Shown: positions 26,337 through 35,791, counted from the first letter of the stretch. The stretch is DNA of 64,000 nucleotides from Novosphingobium sediminicola (GCF_014196525.1 NZ_JACIDX010000003.1:1-64000), one strand, 5' to 3'. Numbers and translations are program-made. The notes: generated from the sequence alone by a model not told the origin.

Positions 26337-27653
26337 CTAGGCGTCCACGGCCAGATCACGGCCCGCCAGCAAAAGCATCAGCGCGATCAGCAACGGCCCG
26401 GCGGCAAGCAGGCCCATGACCGCCGGCAGCGTCCATTGATGCGCCAGCAGAAAACCACCGAGCAGCGGAATAACCACCCCGCCTACACGCCCTGCTCCGC
26501 CCGCCCAGCCCAGACCGGAGCTCCGCAACCCCACCGGATAGGAGCGCACAATGCAAAGGTTGAGCGCCGCCTGCCCGCCGCCTTGCGCCAGACTCCAAAG
26601 GAACAGCACCGCAGGGAACCCGGCCGCGACAAAGGGAATGAGCCCAAGTCCGACCAGCGCCGAAGCCTGCAGCAGGTAAAAGCCGATCATCACTGGCCGC
26701 CCCGCAAATCGGTCAATCAATCCCCCCGCGATAAGCGTGCCAAGCGAACCGCCCAGCAGACCGAAACTGGCCACAGCGGCGAAACGTTCGACCGGCACCG
26801 CCGCGATCTGATGAAAGAAGCTGGGCATCCAGGAGGCGAAAAGTGCGATCATGCCCATGCTGGCAAAGGAGGCCGCCCAGAACACCGCCGTGACGTGGCG
26901 GCGCTCACGCCAAAGCTCGCTGAGCGGGGCCAGACGATTGTCGGCCTTGTCGGTCAGCACAAAGCGCTCTTGCCCGTTAAGGGCAATGGCCGGGTCAATC
27001 CGGCGCAAAATCCCGGCGATGGATGGATCGGCGGCGTTCTGCGCCACGCGAAATTGGAGGCTCTCGGGCAGAAATTTCAGCAAGATCATACAGAGCAGCC
27101 CAACCCCGCCGCAGAACCAAAACAGGCCGGTCCAGCCATAGGCAGGCAGCAGGCGAGCGGTAAAAAACGCGCTGCCCGCATTGCCAAGGCCATAGCCGAC
27201 CAGCCCCACGGCCAGAATCGTCGTGCGGCGCTGGCGCGGGGTAAATTCGGCCAGCAGCGCCAAAGTGATCGGCACCACCGGCGCCAGCATCGCCCCGGCC
27301 AGACCGCGCAGGACCGCAAAGGCGGGAACCGAGGGAGCCTGCGCGCTGATGATGGTCAACAGACCAAACCCCAGCGCGCAAAATTCCAGCACCCTTTTGC
27401 GCCCGATCCGGTCTGCAAAGGGACTGATCAGAAATGCGCCAATGGCCAGACCGACCTGCTGCGCCACCACGACCATGCTCAGCCCGGCGGGCGTAGTGGC
27501 GTAATCGCGGGCGATGACTGGCGCGACCTTGCCGAACATAAAGATGTCAAAGCCATCGGTGAACAGCAGCAACAGGCAAACCGCCAGCAAGCCATATTGC
27601 ACGGGCGCCCAGCGATGCTCATCAATAAAGCGTTGCACATCAAAGTCGGCCAT
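26337..27653 (-). CDS. MFS transporter, aromatic acid:H+ symporter family
   Basis: A 438-residue major facilitator with twelve predicted helices. The loop motif FDIFMFGKVAPVIARD and the 2-3 loop ISPFADRIGRKRVLEFC are typical of the AAHS group, which includes PcaK and BenK and imports benzoates. The start at 27653 (MADFDVQRFI) follows the DUF3237 stop immediately. It is the last gene of the aldehyde dehydrogenase-amidohydrolase operon, which supports uptake of an aromatic acid. The exact substrate cannot be read from the sequence. Confidence 0.82.
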   Translation of the reverse strand: MADFDVQRFIDEHRWAPVQYGLLAVCLLLLFTDGFDIFMFGKVAPVIARDYATTPAGLSMVVVAQQVGLAIGAFLISPFADRIGRKRVLEFCALGFGLLTIISAQAPSVPAFAVLRGLAGAMLAPVVPITLALLAEFTPRQRRTTILAVGLVGYGLGNAGSAFFTARLLPAYGWTGLFWFCGGVGLLCMILLKFLPESLQFRVAQNAADPSIAGILRRIDPAIALNGQERFVLTDKADNRLAPLSELWRERRHVTAVFWAASFASMGMIALFASWMPSFFHQIAAVPVERFAAVASFGLLGGSLGTLIAGGLIDRFAGRPVMIGFYLLQASALVGLGLIPFVAAGFPAVLFLWSLAQGGGQAALNLCIVRSYPVGLRSSGLGWAGGAGRVGGVVIPLLGGFLLAHQWTLPAVMGLLAAGPLLIALMLLLAGRDLAVDA

Positions 27654-27654
27654 A

Positions 27655-28137
27655 TCAGCGCACCACGAAATAATGGATGGCATTCCCCTCAGGCAGCTTT
27701 TCCGCGACCCCTACGAACACATGTTTGGCCAACCATTCATGGGGCCCTGCCGCCACCTCGAACCGGGGCGTGACGCGCATGTAATAGGCGTCGAAAGGCA
27801 CAGGCTCGCGCCGCGCCTGCGCTGCCATCACCTCTGGCGAGCCCCAGCGAAAGCCCCGGTTCTGCATATAGACCGGCGTGCCATCATCCAGTTCGAGCGT
27901 ATAGCGCGCATCGAAATCCAGCGTCCCGTCCGGGCGAATCTGCGCCCAGTCCGCGCCCGACATGGGCACCACACGGCCTTGCAGCATGGGGCCGGTTATC
28001 GTGCCTTCGGTGATATGGATGATCGCCCGGTTCTGTCCGGTCACACTGGGTTGCACACGCACCGGCGGCCCCGACAGCTTGATCGCGATGGTAAAGGCGT
28101 ATTCCATCTGCGGAAAAAACGGATGTTGCTCGGTCAT
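27655..28137 (-). CDS. DUF3237-family protein
   Basis: A 160-residue DUF3237 protein, a small beta-barrel family of unknown function that recurs in aromatic-degradation clusters. Characteristic parts are FTIAIKLSGPPVRVQPSVTG, then RAIIHITEGTITGPMLQGRV and ADWAQIRPDGTLDFDARYTL. It overlaps the amidohydrolase gene by four bases upstream and abuts the MFS gene downstream. A binding or accessory role in handling the aromatic substrate is possible; no catalytic site is evident. Confidence 0.75.
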   Translation of the reverse strand: MTEQHPFFPQMEYAFTIAIKLSGPPVRVQPSVTGQNRAIIHITEGTITGPMLQGRVVPMSGADWAQIRPDGTLDFDARYTLELDDGTPVYMQNRGFRWGSPEVMAAQARREPVPFDAYYMRVTPRFEVAAGPHEWLAKHVFVGVAEKLPEGNAIHYFVVR

Positions 28138-29216
28138 ACGGCGGCCTCTCCGGCGATCTTGAACAGGTTTTCTGCGTTGGTTTGAAAGAAGCGCTTCTTG
28201 TCAGCATCGGCAAGCCCCATCGCATCGAGCGCGCGCACTTCATCGGCCGGGCATTGATAGGGATAGTCCATCGCATAAAGTACGCGGTCCATGCCCAGCA
28301 CATCCTGAGAGAAGCGGATCGCCGGTTCCCATGCCATGCCCGAACAGGTCACCCAGACATTTTCGCGCAGATAGGCCGAAACCGGGCCGCGCTGCAGGGG
28401 TTTGAGCACATCGTAGCGCCCCGAACGCACCTGCGCGCCATGCATGAAATCGAGGCGATAGAGCCAGAAAGGCAAAGCCTCGCCCATATGGCCCAGCACC
28501 AGTTTGAGCCGGGGAAAGCGGTCGAACACGCCAGCCGTAATCATGCGCAGCGCGTGAAATCCGGTTTCAACGCCAAAGCCAAACACTGCGCCATCCAGCC
28601 CCGCCTCGATCATCGGGCCGATCATAGAGGCAGGCGGGGTTTGCGGATGAAGATAGAGCGGAACATCCAATGCTTCGACCGCCTCCAGCACGGGCCAGAA
28701 TTTGGGGTCAGAGAGATATTCACCCAAAGTGTGCGAATTGACGATCACCCCTTTCATGCCCAACCGCCCCACCGCGCGCTCCACTTCGCGCGCCGCCTTG
28801 CCCGGTTCCTGCAAGGCGCAGGCGGCCAGACCGACGAAGCGATCGGGATGATCGGCGCAGGCCTGTGCCAATCGGTCATTGGCCAGTTCCGCCAGCGCCG
28901 TCGCCCGATCCGGCGCCAGCATCTGCACCCCCGGCGAGGTCAGGCCCAGCACCTGAATGTCTATGCCGCGCTCATCCATATCGGCGATGCGCTGATCGCC
29001 CAGATCAAGCAGCCTGTCGCGCACCCAGCGCGCCCTTTCCGATTCATGGGTGAAGTAAAAGCCCAGAAGACTGCGTACGCCGGGGTCCACATCAGGGCCG
29101 GCCAGCATGTCGCGATAGATCTCGACCATTTCGGGAATGGCAAAGGCTTCCTCGGTCGCGATGCGCAAATAGCCTTGCGCGCCGCCGGTACGAAGCGGGG
29201 AGAGTGTATCTGTCAT
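28134..29216 (-). CDS. Amidohydrolase-family decarboxylase (dihydroxybenzoate/gamma-resorcylate type)
   Basis: A 360-residue member of the amidohydrolase-2 family of non-oxidative aromatic decarboxylases. The opening metal motif reads ATEEAFAIPE. The EEAF form, with Ala in place of the His of EEHF, resembles 2,3-dihydroxybenzoate decarboxylase as I recall it. Further landmarks are YLHPQTPP, LVLGHMGEALPFWLYRLD and YAMDYPYQ, which supply the metal and catalytic His/Asp residues. The expected reaction is loss of CO2 from a hydroxylated benzoate. In context (aldehyde dehydrogenase, aromatic-acid importer) it would act after aldehyde oxidation. Other members hydrolyse ring-cleavage products, so the substrate is open. 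Confidence 0.78.
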   Translation of the reverse strand: MTDTLSPLRTGGAQGYLRIATEEAFAIPEMVEIYRDMLAGPDVDPGVRSLLGFYFTHESERARWVRDRLLDLGDQRIADMDERGIDIQVLGLTSPGVQMLAPDRATALAELANDRLAQACADHPDRFVGLAACALQEPGKAAREVERAVGRLGMKGVIVNSHTLGEYLSDPKFWPVLEAVEALDVPLYLHPQTPPASMIGPMIEAGLDGAVFGFGVETGFHALRMITAGVFDRFPRLKLVLGHMGEALPFWLYRLDFMHGAQVRSGRYDVLKPLQRGPVSAYLRENVWVTCSGMAWEPAIRFSQDVLGMDRVLYAMDYPYQCPADEVRALDAMGLADADKKRFFQTNAENLFKIAGEAAV

Positions 29217-30652
29217 GCTATATGGATCGCTTTCGTAATGCGACAGGCCATGACGCCTTCGGGCCCGTCTTCTGAACCATGGCCGCTTTCCTTGACCCCG
29301 CCGAAGGGCGCATCGGCAGCTCCGATAGCGGTGGTGTTGACCGCGACCATGCCTGCCTCGATGGCGTCCGCAATCAGATTGGCGCGGCGGCCATTCTCGG
29401 TAAAGGCATAGGCGGCAAGACCGAAGGGCAGGCGATTGGCCTGTTCCACCACCTCGTCAAAACTGGAAAAGCGCGCGGTCATGATGACCGGGCCGAAGGG
29501 TTCCTCCTGCATGATCCGCGCGGTAGCGGGCACATCGGTCAACATTGTGGGTTGCCAGAAATAGCCGCCCTGCCCAATCGGCTCACCGCCCTGCGCCAGA
29601 CGCGCGCCCTGCGCCACCGCATCGGCCACCAGCGCGGAAACCGCCGCCGGACGCCGGATATTGGCCATCGGCCCCATGGTGCTTTGCGGATCAAGGCCGT
29701 CGCCCGGCCGGATCGCGCCGATCCGTTCGGACATGGCCGCAACGAAGCGATCATGGATCGCATCCTGCACATAAAATCGCGTGGGCGAGACGCAGACCTG
29801 TCCGGCATTGCGGAATTTGGACGCCGCCAGCAAAGGCACCGCGCGATCCAGATCGGCATCGTCAAAGAGGATGACCGGCGCATGGCCGCCCAATTCCAGC
29901 GTCGTGCGAATGGTGCGATCTGCGGCCAGCCGCGCCAGATGGCGGCCCACGACGGTCGATCCGGTAAAGCTCATCTTGCGGATGATCGGGCTGGCCAGCA
30001 GGTGGCGCGAAACCTCATCGGGCACGCCGAAAACCAATTGCACCACGCCCGAGGGCAGGCCCGCATCGACCAGCGCCTGCACCACCGCCATGGCCGAGGC
30101 CGGGGCTTCTTCGGCGGGTTTGAGGATCACGCTGCAACCCGCCGCGATGGGTCCGCCCAATTTGCGGGCGGGATTGTTGATGGGGAAATTCCACGGCGCA
30201 AAGGCCGCCACCGGCCCGATCGGCTCGCTGGTCACCATCGAGCGCTGGCCCGTGGGGCGCACCAACACGCGGCCATAGAGCCGCCTGGTTTCCTCCGCAT
30301 AGAAGTCGAACAGCGCCGCGCTCATCAGCACTTCGGTCTTCGCCTCGGCCAATGTCTTGCCCTGTTCCAGCACCGCGCAGGTGGCAATGGCATCAATCCG
30401 GGCGCGCAGCAAAGAAGCGGCCCCGCGCAGCACGCCGGCGCGCTGATCGGCGCCCGCATGGCGCCACAGGCGAAAGGCCCGGTCGGCGCTGGCCAGCGCC
30501 AGATCGAGATCGGCGGCCTCGGCCAGCGGCAAATGGGCAAAGGGCGCGCCCGTTGCCGGGTTGATGACCTCATGCGTGCGCCGCCCTTTGGCGCCGATCC
30601 ACGCGCCGTCGATAAACAGCGCCAGAGGCGGATAGTGGGAAGTTTCGATCAC
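29213..30652 (-). CDS. NAD(P)-dependent aldehyde dehydrogenase
   Basis: A 479-residue aldehyde dehydrogenase, oxidising an aldehyde to the acid. Catalytic residues are visible: Asn155 in FAPWNFPINNP, Glu253 in TLELGGHAPV and nucleophile Cys287 in NAGQVCVSPTR. The nucleotide-binding helix follows MSFTGSTVVGR. The sequence type is near succinate-semialdehyde and vanillin/benzaldehyde dehydrogenases. As first gene of the minus-strand operon it lies 148 bp from a LysR-type palindrome (30801-30831). The nearby lignostilbene-type dioxygenases would produce aromatic aldehydes, making those the likely substrates. Confidence 0.9.
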   Translation of the reverse strand: MIETSHYPPLALFIDGAWIGAKGRRTHEVINPATGAPFAHLPLAEAADLDLALASADRAFRLWRHAGADQRAGVLRGAASLLRARIDAIATCAVLEQGKTLAEAKTEVLMSAALFDFYAEETRRLYGRVLVRPTGQRSMVTSEPIGPVAAFAPWNFPINNPARKLGGPIAAGCSVILKPAEEAPASAMAVVQALVDAGLPSGVVQLVFGVPDEVSRHLLASPIIRKMSFTGSTVVGRHLARLAADRTIRTTLELGGHAPVILFDDADLDRAVPLLAASKFRNAGQVCVSPTRFYVQDAIHDRFVAAMSERIGAIRPGDGLDPQSTMGPMANIRRPAAVSALVADAVAQGARLAQGGEPIGQGGYFWQPTMLTDVPATARIMQEEPFGPVIMTARFSSFDEVVEQANRLPFGLAAYAFTENGRRANLIADAIEAGMVAVNTTAIGAADAPFGGVKESGHGSEDGPEGVMACRITKAIHIA

Positions 30653-30800
30653 GTGGCAAATCCTGTCTGGAACGGATGGTCGTCGGGCACGCCCGGTTAC
30701 GGGCGCAATTTTTCCGCAGCGCTCCTGATGGCGCAGGGCATCTCCTCCTGCGGCCCATGGCTAACCCAACGGGGAAAATCGGGAAGGCGGTAAAATTTGC

Positions 30801-30831
30801 AGGCTGCTATAAAATGATTTTATAGCAGCCT
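30801..30831. promoter_or_regulatory. 31-bp palindrome with LysR T-N11-A motif, upstream of the aldehyde dehydrogenase operon
   Basis: AGGCTGCTATAAAAT (30801-30815) and ATTTTATAGCAGCCT (30817-30831) are perfect 15-bp arms around one G. Inside lies CTATA-N9-TATAG (30807-30825), which contains T-N11-A. The same CTATA-N9-TATAG occurs at 31769-31787 beyond the other end of the lysR gene. It could double as a hairpin ending lysR, whose stop is 8 bp away. Confidence 0.6.
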
Positions 30832-30838
30832 CGCGCCC

Positions 30839-31741
30839 TCACACCGGGTCCATCAGCCCGCCAAAGGGCGCCATCGCCTCCGTCACCGCCAGGCTGATCG
30901 CTTCTTCCAGATCGGTCGGGACCGTGGCTGCGGCCAGCAACGAAACCTCCAGCGTGATGGCCGGTTCGATCGGCCAGACACTGAGCAGATCGCGCTCATA
31001 TTCGTCGATGAACACGCCCGGCGCCGCCACAGTGCGCTGGTCGCCATAGACCACCAGAGAGCGGCGCAGCCCGCTGGGGTCAAGTTCCTGAACGATGTTG
31101 AGCGCAACGCCTGCCGCCTTGGTGGCCGCAATCAGCCTTTCGCGCACCACATGCCCGCGCGGTCCCGCGACAATCGGAATATCAGCCAGTTTGTGCAGGC
31201 TGATCGGCCCGATGGGAAGATCCTGCGCACCGGGCTTGCCGATCAGGCACAATTTTTCGCGATAGAGCGGACGCTGCCGAAAGCCGGGGCGTGAATCGTG
31301 GCTCAGCGTGATGGCCATGTCGAGATCGCCGCGCATGGCAAGGTCGATCAGATCCTCCGAATAGCCCTCTCTCAACGTAAATTCGACATTGGGCAGGGTG
31401 GCCGACAGGGCAGCAATGGCCCGCCCCACAAGGCGCGCGGGCGTTGGCGAGAGGCCCACCCGGATCACAATACGCCGCCCCACGCGAAACGGAACCATGG
31501 TCGCGCGCGCCTCGGTGACGGCATCAAGGATCTTCTCCGCCTTTTGCAGAAAGGCCGTGCCTGCCTCGGTCAAGGACACGCCACGCGAATGGCGATGAAG
31601 CAGGATGACATCAAGCTCGGCCTCCAATTGCTTGATCTGATAACCCAGACCGGGCTGCGAGGTGTTGATGCGCCTGCTGGCCGCGGCAAAGCTGCCCGCA
31701 CGGCATACGGCCACAAAGTCGGACAGTTGTTTGATTTCCAC
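30839..31741 (-). CDS. LysR-family regulator of the aromatic operon
   Basis: A 300-residue LysR-type regulator. The helix-turn-helix is at about residues 3-60 (FVAVCRAGSFAAASRRINTS, QPGLGYQIKQLEAELDV), followed by the substrate-binding-like domain. It sits between the aldehyde dehydrogenase operon (same strand, downstream) and a divergent TonB receptor-esterase pair. Both promoter regions carry the sequence CTATA-N9-TATAG, so it probably controls both and itself. The effector is likely the aromatic substrate or an intermediate. Confidence 0.85.
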   Translation of the reverse strand: MEIKQLSDFVAVCRAGSFAAASRRINTSQPGLGYQIKQLEAELDVILLHRHSRGVSLTEAGTAFLQKAEKILDAVTEARATMVPFRVGRRIVIRVGLSPTPARLVGRAIAALSATLPNVEFTLREGYSEDLIDLAMRGDLDMAITLSHDSRPGFRQRPLYREKLCLIGKPGAQDLPIGPISLHKLADIPIVAGPRGHVVRERLIAATKAAGVALNIVQELDPSGLRRSLVVYGDQRTVAAPGVFIDEYERDLLSVWPIEPAITLEVSLLAAATVPTDLEEAISLAVTEAMAPFGGLMDPV

Positions 31742-31768
31742 GGCATCCCCCTCCGGCCTCAGGTTTTC

Positions 31769-31789
31769 CTATAAGCTATTTTTATAGCT
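31769..31789. promoter_or_regulatory. Second LysR-type site in the lysR/TonB-receptor divergent promoter
   Basis: CTATA-N9-TATAG at 31769-31787 overlaps AGCTAT-TTTT-ATAGCT (31774-31789). It has the same arms and spacing as the core of the palindrome at 30801-30831. It lies 28 bp upstream of the lysR start and about 190 bp upstream of the receptor start. Binding by the LysR protein is inferred. Confidence 0.6.
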
Positions 31790-31975
31790 ACCCGCGAATT
31801 TTGGTCAATTCCGGCCATTGCAAAGCCTGCCTATCCCTGTGGCACGAGAGCGATCCGATCGTTCGCTAAGAGAGAACTCGCATGTTCCTTTCAGGAAATG
31901 CCGATGTTCCCGATCTCGGCAATACCGGACGCTGAAAGACAAAGCGGGTGCAATTCCGCAAAAACGGGAGGGAAT

Positions 31976-34915
31976 ATGACCGTTACATTGAACAGACATC
32001 GCCGCAAAACTCTGCAAACACCGGGGCGCCTTTGGGAAGCCTCGCAGATCGTGCTGACGACATTGGGTCTGACCATCCTTGCCCCGGTTGCACAGGCGCA
32101 GGAACAGGCCCCGGCCACTGAAATCATCGTCACCGGGTCGCGCATCGCCAAGGCGGGCTTTAACGCCCCCACCCCCACCTCGGTCATCGGCAAGGATCTG
32201 ATTCAGGCCAAGGGCCAGACATCGACCACCGAAATCCTCAACAGCCTGCCCTCGGTCCGCGCCAGCGCCAGCATCGCCAATGCCACCCCGGCCCAGCGCG
32301 CGGGCAGCCAGAATGTCGACCTGCGCGGCCTTGGCACGGTGCGCACGCTGCTGCTGATCGATTCCCAACGCGCTGTGCCAACCACCCAGACCGGCGTGTC
32401 CGATCTCAGCCTGATCCCATCGCTGATGATCGACCGGGTGGAGGTCGTCACGGGCGGTGCCTCGGCGGGCTATGGCTCGGACGCGGTGGCGGGCGTGGTC
32501 AACCTGATCCTCAAAAAGCGGATGAAGGGGATCGAGGGTGAAGTCTTCAAGGGCATCACCTCCTATGGTGATCGCGCGGAAACCAAGCTGGGCCTGATGG
32601 CGGGCACGGATTACGCGCAAGGGCGCGGCCATTTCGTGATCGGCGGCGAATATCACAAGATCGGCGAGATCTATGACGCACGCAGCCGTCCATGGGGCCA
32701 AAATGCCTATGCCATCTATTCCAACCCCTGCGCCGGGGTGGCGGGCACGGCGATTGCGGCCAGTCTTGGCTGTCCCGGCAATGTCGCCAATGGACAGCCC
32801 CAACGGATCATCGCGCCCAATGTCTATTTCTCGAACTATACACAAGGCGGCCTGATTACCGCGGTGGGCGGCGGCACTCCGGCCTCGCTGCGCGGCACGG
32901 GTTTTGGCACCGGCGGCACACCCTACAGCTTTCCCTTCGGCAGCCTGACCACGACATCGCAGACGCTGACCAACGGCGCGATCAATGCGCTCAACCTTGC
33001 CGACAATATTGCGCTGTCCCAGCCCATCGAGCGCTATAACGTGATGGCGCGCACCGAATTTGAGGTCAGCGACAGGCTCAAACTCTGGGCCTCGGCGCTT
33101 TACGCAGCCAGCAGCAACACCACCCGCTCTTTCCCGCAACGCTCGCTGCCGCTGACCATTCGCGGCGACAATGGCTTTTTGCGCACGGTTCCCGCGCTGG
33201 CCTCCATCGCGGCCCAGATTCCCGCGCTCTCGACCAACACATTCTCGCTGGGGCGCGAATGGGATGACATCGGCCCCTCCGGTTTTGCCACCAGTTCGGG
33301 CAAGAACGAGACCTATAACATCGTGGGCGGATTGAACGGCAAAATCGGCAAGACATGGTCATGGGAAGTGACCGCGCAGACCGGCCGCAATGTCTATAAC
33401 CAGTCAAGCCCCTATCAGCTTGTCCGCTCGCGCTTCAACAATGCCGTCGACAGCGTGGTTGCGGGCGGCCAGGTGGTATGTCGGATCAATGCCGATGCGA
33501 TCAGCACCAATGACGATCCCGGTTGCGTGGCGATCAATCCTTTCGGCAGCGGTTCTCCCTCGGCGGCGGCAACGGCCTATGCCACCAGCACCGCCACCTT
33601 CCGTCAGGTGGTCAGCCAGACCACGGTCAACGGGCTGCTGCGCGGCGATCTGCTGCAATTGCCCGCAGGCACGCTGTCGGTGGCGGCGGGCGCGGAATAT
33701 CGCACCACCAGCGTCAACCAGACCGTCGATGCGATTTCCGCGGCCAATGGTTTCATCAACAACACCACCAACCAGCAGCCGCTGGCCGGATCATACAACG
33801 TCAAGGAAGTGTTTGGCGAAGTTCAGGCACCGGTGTTCAAGAACAGCATTCTTGGCGCGGGGCTGGATCTGAACGGCGCGGTGCGTCGCACCGATTACAG
33901 CACCAGCGGTCCGGTGACGACATGGAAGGTAAGTGGGGTCTATCGCCTGATCGACGGGATCTCTTTCCGCGCCACCCGTTCGCGCGACATTCGCGCGCCC
34001 AATATCAGCGAATTGTTCTCCGGCGCGGTGGGCGGCAATCCCTCGGGCCTGAGCAATCCGTTTCTGGGCGGGACGGGTATCGGCCTTGGCGTCACCTCGG
34101 TCACATCGGGCAATCCGGCGCTGAAGCCCGAAGTCGCCAATACCGAAACCGTCGGGCTGGTTCTCAAACCGCGCCTGATTCCGGGGCTGGCCTTCTCGGT
34201 TGATTATTTCAACATTGATGTGCGCGGCGTGATCAGCACGCAAACCAGCCAGAACATCATCAATGGCTGCTACACCGGCAATCAGGCCCTGTGCGGCCTG
34301 CTGACCTTTGGCAGCGATGGCAAGACGATCACCAATATCGCCATCAAACAGCTCAATCTGTCGCGCTGGGCATTTCGCGGGCTGGATTTCGAACTGTCCT
34401 ATGGCTTTGATCTGGGCGGCGGGCGGGTAACGCTGTCCGCTCTGGCCAGCAAGACGATCCACACGATCATCGACGATGCGATCAACGGCCCCATCGACTA
34501 TGCGGGCGCCATTGATGGCGGCGCGGTGGGCACCTATGGCCTGAGCCGCCCCAAATGGAACGGCAGCCTCTACATGGGCTATCGCAAAGGTCCGGTCGGC
34601 GTCGGGGCCGAGGTTCGCTATATCGGCGAGGGCGTTTACAGCGTGCTGGCCGTCGAAGGGGTCAGCGCCACGCCAAGGCCCGGCATCGGTTTCACCATCA
34701 ACAACAACCATGTTCCGGCTGTGGCCTATCTCAACCTCAATGCCTCGGTCGATGTGGTCAATGACGGGCGGCGCAAGTTGCAATTCTTCGGCGTGGTCAA
34801 CAATGTGTTTGACAAGGCCCCGCCGCTGTTCCCCGTTAGCGCAAGCCCGACCAACCCGACCATTTACGATACGGCGGGCCGGGCCTTGCGCGTTGGTGTC
34901 CGGTTCAAATATTGA
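31976..34915 (+). CDS. TonB-dependent receptor of the aromatic cluster
   Basis: A 979-residue receptor; the start at 31976 follows GGGAGGGA and opens a signal peptide ending PVAQAQE. The plug begins EIIVTGSRIAKAGFNAPTPT, with LRGLGTVRTLLLIDSQRAV and [20 protein letters not shown], and the barrel ends LRVGVRFKY. It lacks an STN domain. It closely parallels the dct-linked receptor at 19814-22657 (same GFNAPTPT and GGASA-YGSDAV segments), which suggests a local duplication or one large sphingomonad subfamily. It is divergent from lysR and followed after 13 bp by an esterase. Likely cargo is an aromatic compound or its ester (inference). Confidence 0.88.
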   Translation: MTVTLNRHRRKTLQTPGRLWEASQIVLTTLGLTILAPVAQAQEQAPATEIIVTGSRIAKAGFNAPTPTSVIGKDLIQAKGQTSTTEILNSLPSVRASASIANATPAQRAGSQNVDLRGLGTVRTLLLIDSQRAVPTTQTGVSDLSLIPSLMIDRVEVVTGGASAGYGSDAVAGVVNLILKKRMKGIEGEVFKGITSYGDRAETKLGLMAGTDYAQGRGHFVIGGEYHKIGEIYDARSRPWGQNAYAIYSNPCAGVAGTAIAASLGCPGNVANGQPQRIIAPNVYFSNYTQGGLITAVGGGTPASLRGTGFGTGGTPYSFPFGSLTTTSQTLTNGAINALNLADNIALSQPIERYNVMARTEFEVSDRLKLWASALYAASSNTTRSFPQRSLPLTIRGDNGFLRTVPALASIAAQIPALSTNTFSLGREWDDIGPSGFATSSGKNETYNIVGGLNGKIGKTWSWEVTAQTGRNVYNQSSPYQLVRSRFNNAVDSVVAGGQVVCRINADAISTNDDPGCVAINPFGSGSPSAAATAYATSTATFRQVVSQTTVNGLLRGDLLQLPAGTLSVAAGAEYRTTSVNQTVDAISAANGFINNTTNQQPLAGSYNVKEVFGEVQAPVFKNSILGAGLDLNGAVRRTDYSTSGPVTTWKVSGVYRLIDGISFRATRSRDIRAPNISELFSGAVGGNPSGLSNPFLGGTGIGLGVTSVTSGNPALKPEVANTETVGLVLKPRLIPGLAFSVDYFNIDVRGVISTQTSQNIINGCYTGNQALCGLLTFGSDGKTITNIAIKQLNLSRWAFRGLDFELSYGFDLGGGRVTLSALASKTIHTIIDDAINGPIDYAGAIDGGAVGTYGLSRPKWNGSLYMGYRKGPVGVGAEVRYIGEGVYSVLAVEGVSATPRPGIGFTINNNHVPAVAYLNLNASVDVVNDGRRKLQFFGVVNNVFDKAPPLFPVSASPTNPTIYDTAGRALRVGVRFKY

Positions 34916-34928
34916 TGGGAGCCTGAAA

Positions 34929-35747
34929 ATGCTGCTTTCCCTTTTGCTGGCCGCCGCCGCTGTCCCTCCGCCGCCGGTGGGGGACAGCGCACAGACCTAT
35001 TCGCCGGCGCCGGGGGTGGAGAGCCGATACCGGCTCTTCGTCCCCGAGGACTGGAAACCGGGCGATCACTGGCCGCTGGTGGTGATGCTGCATGGCGGCG
35101 GCGCGAATGAGGACGGCCCGTTCGACCGCGATCCGGCCTTTCGCCCGCAATTGTTTGATGCGGCGCGCGCGCATCATTTCATCCTGCTCTCGCCGCGCGG
35201 GCACAAGGGCGGCTGGGGCGCGAAATTGCTGGTCGAGGGCACGGGCCTGCCCCCGCGCGGCACCTATCGCTGGCCCGCGCCCGGCGCGCTGACCGGCCCG
35301 CCGCCCAAGGTCGCACCCCGCAGCGCGCAAGACGATGCGCTGGCCCAGCAGGACGTCATTGCCACCATCGCGCGGGTCAAGGCGGCCTATGGCGTGCTGG
35401 CCCATCCCTATCTGATGGGCAATTCGATGGGCGGACAAGGCACTTTGCATCTGGCGCAGGACCAGCCCCGGACATGGTGCGCGATTTCGCCCAGCGACGG
35501 TCCGTTCGATCCCGCATCCTATCCCTATGCCCGCGCCAGGGGCACGCGCGCAGCGTTGTTCGTGCATGGCGACCGCGACAATGTGGCGCCCATCGAAAGC
35601 ATGCTGGCCATGGCCAGCGGGTTTGAACGGGTGGGCATCCCGACAAGGCTGATGGTGATACCGGGCGGCGGGCACAGCGATTCATGGCACCGCGCCATGC
35701 CCGCGATCTTTGACTTCTTTGCCCGCAATCCCTGCGACAGGAAATAG
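34929..35747 (+). CDS. Exported alpha/beta hydrolase (esterase, PHB-depolymerase-like)
   Basis: A 272-residue alpha/beta hydrolase with signal peptide MLLSLLLAAAAVPPPPVG. Features are the oxyanion region LVVMLHGGGANEDGPF, the nucleophile elbow GNSMGGQGT (Ser in GxSxG) and the C-terminal His in GGGHSDSWHRAMP; the acid residue is probably the Asp in VHGDRDNV. The start at 34929 is preferred to frames opening further upstream inside the receptor gene. It is probably cotranscribed with the TonB receptor 13 bp upstream, so it may cleave an imported ester in the periplasm. Confidence 0.8.
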   Translation: MLLSLLLAAAAVPPPPVGDSAQTYSPAPGVESRYRLFVPEDWKPGDHWPLVVMLHGGGANEDGPFDRDPAFRPQLFDAARAHHFILLSPRGHKGGWGAKLLVEGTGLPPRGTYRWPAPGALTGPPPKVAPRSAQDDALAQQDVIATIARVKAAYGVLAHPYLMGNSMGGQGTLHLAQDQPRTWCAISPSDGPFDPASYPYARARGTRAALFVHGDRDNVAPIESMLAMASGFERVGIPTRLMVIPGGGHSDSWHRAMPAIFDFFARNPCDRK

Positions 35748-35756
35748 GCGGCGATG

Positions 35757-35786
35757 GGCGGGCGGCCCCCCATGGCGCCGCCCGCC
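35757..35786. terminator. GC-rich stem-loop between convergent genes
   Basis: GGCGGGCGGC (35757-35766) pairs perfectly with GCCGCCCGCC (35777-35786) around a 10-base loop, in the 44 bp between the esterase stop and the end of the dioxygenase gene on the opposite strand. It has no T-run. Confidence 0.6.
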
Positions 35787-35791
35787 TGTCT

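Noticed and set aside
34710..34928. Upstream extension of the esterase gene into the TonB receptor
   Set aside because: The extension overlaps the receptor in another frame and lacks a signal peptide; the ATG at 34929 opens directly on one.
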